Below, piece by piece: positions 9,732 to 14,356 of a stretch of DNA of 14,356 nucleotides. A model generated the notes under the pieces. That model searched no databases and was not told where the DNA came from. It was given only the letters and a program-made list of their open reading frames with translations. The position numbers and the translations under genes were made by a program. Source of the stretch: Conidiobolus incongruus B7586. Lineage: Eukaryota > Entomophthoromycota > Entomophthoromycetes > Entomophthorales > Conidiobolaceae. Numbering within the stretch: the first letter of the stretch is position 1; the number at the start of each line of letters is the position of its first letter. Location of the stretch: assembly GCA_000697335.1 (NCBI GenBank), contig JNEM01016361.1, positions 1-14,356 on the forward strand, written 5' to 3'.

Positions 9732-9944
9732 TATTAAGAGACTAATTTTTTAAATTCTTATATATATTTTTATATAATTTAATTAACTATAAATGATATA
9801 ATTAATTTATATTTATATAATTAAATTAATTGTATAAATAGTATTAAATTATCTAATAAATTAAATTTTTCTTTTTCTTCTTAATTTTTATTATTTTTAC
9901 TTTTACACTATTTTTAAAATTGAAACTATATTTTATTAATATTA
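9732..9944 (+). repeat. Middle LTR shared by copies 1 and 2
   Basis: This begins TATTAAGAGACTA and aligns without gaps to the left LTR. At most differing positions it has A or T where the left LTR has G or C, so it is the more mutated of the two. It serves as right LTR of copy 1 and left LTR of copy 2, the layout produced when tandem elements share one LTR. Confidence 0.7.
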
Positions 9945-11480
9945 TAAGATATTAACACTACTTAATATAAATTTCAATATATTAGTAACTAACTTTAAAT
10001 TAAAGTTTAATTAAACTTTGTTTATATTTATACACTATAACTACATTATATTATTATATTTTACACCACACTACTTTTATATTAAGTTTTCTTCTATACT
10101 ATATTAGTTTAACTACCACTATATTTATATAATAGTAGTAATAAAACTATTAAAAACCTACTAAAAATTAATAATTACTTGTATTTAACTTATTTATTAC
10201 TATTTTAAATTTTATTTATAATTTATTTTATTTAAATTTAATACTATACACTATAATAACACTAAAAAAAAAATACCCTTATATTATTTTAATAATAATA
10301 ATAATTTAATTACTAAATAAATTTAAAACTTTAATTTTTAAGAATTTACTACCCTTTAAAAAACTTATATTAAACTACTTTTGATTAAAAAAAATATGTT
10401 TCAAAGAGTTTAAATCTAACAAACTAGTTACTTTATTATAATTAATATATTAAACTACTTTTTTAGTGTTTTTAAAGATAAATTAACTATTTATAATAGT
10501 TTAAAAAACCTTTACAAGCTTAAAAACTACCTTAAAAATATAAACAATTACTTTGATTTAATTTTTAATAAAGATTTAAAGAATATCTTTAAATTAACTA
10601 CTTCTTTTTTAGAAAAATCTATTTATATTTAATAATTAATTAATTATAAACTTAATCTTAAAATATCTTTAGGAGGATAATTTACTATAAAAATATAAAC
10701 TTTTAAACAATTAGAAAAAACCTTTAAAAAGAGGTATTATTTAAAAAATTAAATTTAATTAACAAGAGAAAAACTTTCTTAACTTAAATAAAAAACTTCT
10801 ACAAAATAATTAATTAAGAAATTTAATAAGATATATTTAAATATATTAAATATCACTGAAAAAAAACAAATCTACAAACTATTATAATACCTTAACTTTT
10901 AAGTAAAGCTTTAATTAGTTAATAAAAAACACTTTAATAATATGTTTTTTTTAATATTTGTGATACAACAATTACAATTGATAATATTTTTTACTCTATA
11001 ATTAAATTTTTCTATCTTAAAAATTAATCTTTTAAATTTTATTTTAACCTACTTAAATTTTAAATGATAGATGTTTCTACTTTAAAGTTTTATAAGAAAA
11101 CCTTTAATAAAAAAGTTAAAGCATACTTAAAAATAAATAAAGGTTGTTATTATTGTTAAAAGACTTAAGTTAATTATAAAGCTAATAAATACCCTTTAAA
11201 AAAACAACATTTGTTTAATTTTTAATAATTTTAACTTACTAACTATAAATTAAACTTGAATAATATTAATATAACTTTAAAATTACTTTTTTTACAATTA
11301 GTTAATAGATTCTAATTTAATCTACAAAAGTTCTAATAAACTAATGATTCTACAAATTAAATTATGTATACTAAAGAAATTTAACTGATTAAACTACTAG
11401 AAACTAAAAATATTCTAGTAACTAATTTATCTTGTGATTTTTTACCTTTAACTATTACTTTATTGTTTATATTAACTAAT

Positions 11481-11576
11481 TTTTTTATAAATATACTTGT
11501 TAGTGTTTTAATTAACTTTAGTTATTTTAGTTATATTATCTCTTCTTTTATTATTTTAAAACTATTTTTACCTATT
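11481..11576 (+). pseudogene. Protease remnant, copy 2
   Basis: This is the collinear equivalent of the protease remnant in copy 1, at the 5,311-base offset. It retains the same strand pattern and is likewise broken. Confidence 0.5.
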
Positions 11577-12190
11577 TAAAAAAGTAACTTAATAATTAAA
11601 TATGTTAACAACTTAATAAAACAAACATCTGGTATTATATTTAAATATTTATTATTATTTCCTAACTACTCTTAATATATTAAATTCCTAGTTAATAATA
11701 TTAGTTATAATTTTATACTAGGTTAAAATTAGTTTAAATATCATAGTTTTATATTTATAGATATTACCTTAAAAAGCTACAAATTTATTTTTTTTAAATT
11801 CTAAAAGAAATTAATAGAATTAATCTTAAAAAATTTATATTACCTTATTATAAAACTATTAAATATTTTACCTAACACTAATTTTATAATTGTAACAAAT
11901 AATTTTATCATTATAAGTAAAAATCAATGTAAAAAGCTAATCAAAAACTTAAATAATTTATAAAAATATATATTTGTTTATTATTTATCTATTAATACTT
12001 TATTTGTTGATTTTAATAAAGTTATATTTAGTAACTATTTTTTATACAATATAACAAGTTAATTTGTTAATGTTTTTGAACTTGTAAATAAATTACCACC
12101 TAAATATAATATTAAACACAAAATTAAATTAATCCCAGGTATATAATTATATTTAAAGTTTACTTACCATTTATCTTTTAAATAATACTA

Positions 12191-12761
12191 AACTTTAAAA
12201 GAAGAAATTTAAAAACTACTTGAAAATTAATACATTAAATTTTTTTGTTTATTATAAAAATTTTTAATTTTCTTTATATAAAAAGCTAATAGTAGTTAAA
12301 GATTATATATTGATAACTTTGTTGTAAACTCTAAAATTATCAAAGATAAAATTTTATTATTAAACCTACATGATATTAAAAATAAACTATTTAAATTAAT
12401 TATATTTACTAAATTAAATGTTAAAAATCAATATTACAACATTAAAATTAAAGAAAATTCTATCTTTTTAACTACTTTTAATATTTTTTTAAGCTACTAT
12501 AAATTTACTATTATAAACTTTAAATTATATAATATTTTTGTAACTTTCACTTAATTTATTAATTCCCTTTTTAACTTTGTTTTTAATAACTTTATTATTA
12601 TTTACTTTAATAATATTTTAATCTATTTAAAAATTAAAGAAGAATATATTTAACATATTAATTAAATTTTATAAATTATTCAAAAATATAAATTACTTTT
12701 AAAATTATCAAAATATATCTTTAGTACCTTTTTTGTTTTTTTCTATAGTTATATTATTTCC
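12191..12761 (+). pseudogene. Reverse transcriptase remnant, copy 2
   Basis: This is collinear with the copy 1 reverse transcriptase. The block near 12399-12430 and the region around the catalytic box near 12602-12613 are in the expected places. It is broken, with a partly different set of C/T and G/A changes from copy 1, showing that the copies decayed at least partly independently. Confidence 0.8.
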
Positions 12762-13640
12762 TTTTAAAGAATTAATATTAATCTAATTAAACTTAATAGT
12801 GTTAAAGCTTTTATTATACTTATAAACAAAAATCAACTTATATTTATACTTAAATTATTAAATTACTTTAAAAATTTCATTGATTCTTTTATTAAACTTA
12901 TTATTTCTTTTACTAATTTCTTAAAGAAAAACTCTTTTTTTAAATAAACCCCACTATATATTTTTTGTATAAATGTTTTAATTTTCTATATTACTAATAC
13001 TTTTGCTTTATTTATTTTTAATCTAAAACTACTTATTATTATTTTTACTAACTTTAATTTTTTTATAATTAGTAAATAGTTAGTTTAATTTAAATTTAAT
13101 TTATATTTTATTTTATAACTATAAAATAAAATAATAAAGAAAAGAAAATAAGTTGAGTTTAATTTTATAAATGTTATTTTAAAACTAATAACATTTTAGT
13201 TAAGAAAAATAAAACTAGTTAAATTAAAATACCTAGTTTATAAATAAAAACTTTTTGTTTTAGTAGAAATAATCAAAAATCACTTATATTTCTTATCCTA
13301 CAATTTTTTTTAGTACTTATAAATTATAAATTACTTATCTATTTAAATACAGAGAAGTATTTATTAAGAAAATAAATCAAATAGATTAAAATTATTTAAG
13401 CTTATTTTTTCTTATTTAATATTTTTTAGGTTAATAAAACTATATTATAAATACTTTATTAAAAAATTTTACATATTTACTTTTTTATTCTAATTATAAA
13501 AATCCAACAAATATTAACTTAATGATTATTAATAAAAGAAATAAAAAATTTATTAAACTACTTTAAAAAACACTATTAAATAATAATTTCTTTATTTTAG
13601 TTAAAGAAAAACTCTTTAAATTATTAGAAAACTAACTACA

Positions 13641-14281
13641 ATATGTTAAAAGATTTAAAATTATTAATAACTTATTATATTATAATAATTTATTATATAT
13701 TCTTAACATTCTTAAGATTTAACAAATAATATTTAATAAATATTATAATTTACCTATTAATAAACATTAAAACTAGTTAAAAACTACTAAAAAAATTAAA
13801 ATAAAGTATTACTAACTTTCCCTAGTTAAATTAATTTAGAAATACACTAACACTTATAATATATGTTAAAAAATTAAATATAATACTTAATTAAAATATA
13901 GTAAACTTATTTTTTTATAAGTTTTTAATAAAATTTAATAATAAATCTAACTTGATTTTATAGAAATTTTTAAATTAATAAATAATTAAAATAATTTACT
14001 AATTGTAATTAATTTATTTTTTAAATATATTTATTTTATTTTTTATTTTAAAACTTTTATAATTAAAGATGTTGTACAACTATTATTCTTTAATATTTTT
14101 ACTTACTATAAAATTTTACAAATTATTATATTTGATAAAAATATATAATTTAACCTTTAATTTTAAAAGTTACTATTTTTTTCCTTTAAAACTAACCTAG
14201 TTATGTTTATTATTAATTATTACCAAATTAATAAACTTGTTAAAAAAACTATTAAAACCTTAAAGTAAATGATTAAAGCTT
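13641..14281 (+). pseudogene. Integrase core remnant, copy 2, cut short
   Basis: This is collinear with the copy 1 integrase core up to the late helix (about 14221-14270), after which similarity to copy 1 stops. It is broken. Confidence 0.7.
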
Positions 14282-14356
14282 ATATATTAACTTATAAAAA
14301 TAAGTTATAAAATCAAAAACACTTATATTTTTATTAATAACTTAATTAATATTTAA
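14282..14356. repeat. Second copy of the 4203-4277 segment, continuing past the window
   Basis: All 75 bases to the window edge match 4203-4277 at an offset of 10,079, with four transition differences and no gaps. The join with element copy 2 falls in an ATATATTA-like string present on both sides, so the breakpoint is uncertain by a few bases. Confidence 0.8.

Larger units (their letters stand above)
9732..14281 (+). mobile_element. Decayed Ty3/Gypsy chromovirus, copy 2, cut off within integrase
   Basis: A second fossil copy of the same element lies head to tail with copy 1 and shares the LTR between them. The offset is 5,311 bases both at the LTR start (4421 against 9732) and near the end of similarity (8950 against 14261), so the copies are nearly collinear. 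Differences are mostly transitions. The copy ends around 14281, in the late integrase core, where sequence matching 4203 onward takes over. The last part of integrase, the chromodomain and the right LTR are therefore absent here. It is broken throughout, with very many inactivating changes. Confidence 0.85.

Noticed and set aside
4421-14281. Use of a variant genetic code, suggested by protein-like frames rich in stop codons
   Set aside because: C-to-T and G-to-A decay produces this appearance by itself. The intact carrier gene uses ordinary CAA glutamine codons and ends at TAA.
3058-14356. Mitochondrial DNA or a mitochondrial insertion, because of the extreme AT content
   Set aside because: The recognisable content is a chromovirus with LTRs, and the neighbouring gene is a nuclear gene with a spliceosomal intron. 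No mitochondrial gene is seen.
1-14356. tRNA, rRNA genes or CRISPR arrays
   Set aside because: No cloverleaf-like GC stems, rRNA motifs or regularly spaced short repeats were seen. The repeats present are long element copies.

Overview
The window looks like nuclear DNA of a fungus with a very AT-rich genome. It holds one intact gene, for a mitochondrial phosphate carrier closest in motifs to yeast Mir1. The gene has a short intron (GTAAGT...ACAG), as a nuclear fungal gene would. The rest is AT-rich non-coding DNA and a long block of decayed Ty3/Gypsy (chromovirus) retrotransposon copies. Those copies carry a transition-only decay pattern like repeat-induced point mutation (RIP), which favours a filamentous fungus. 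The exact lineage cannot be read from this sequence.

Layout. 1-1909 is AT-rich intergenic DNA with an (AT)n run, a less AT-rich island near 601-915 of unknown origin, and a perfect palindrome at 1264-1284. 1910-3057 is the carrier gene with a plausible TATA box, exon 1 (2004-2147), an intron (2148-2244) and exon 2 (2245-3057); the product is 318 residues. 3058-4202 is extremely AT-rich DNA with no recognisable gene. 4203-4420 is a segment whose first 75 bases recur at the window's right edge. 4421-9731 is a complete-length but thoroughly decayed chromovirus copy on the + strand. 9732-14281 is a second copy, head to tail with the first and cut off inside the integrase region. 14282-14356 is the recurrence of the 4203 segment.

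The two element copies stay in register at a constant offset of 5,311 bases from end to end. The hand-compared LTR stretch differs by 17 transitions and one transversion in about 213 bases. CpG dinucleotides were not noticed anywhere to the right of the gene but are present in its promoter region and exons. The right-edge repeat implies a second, larger repeat register of 10,079 bases, whose extent lies outside the window.

No new biochemical system is evident. The most interesting points are the nested repeat architecture, the strand-asymmetric decay, and a housekeeping gene standing intact about 1.4 kb from a mutated repeat block. All alignments and counts were made by eye.
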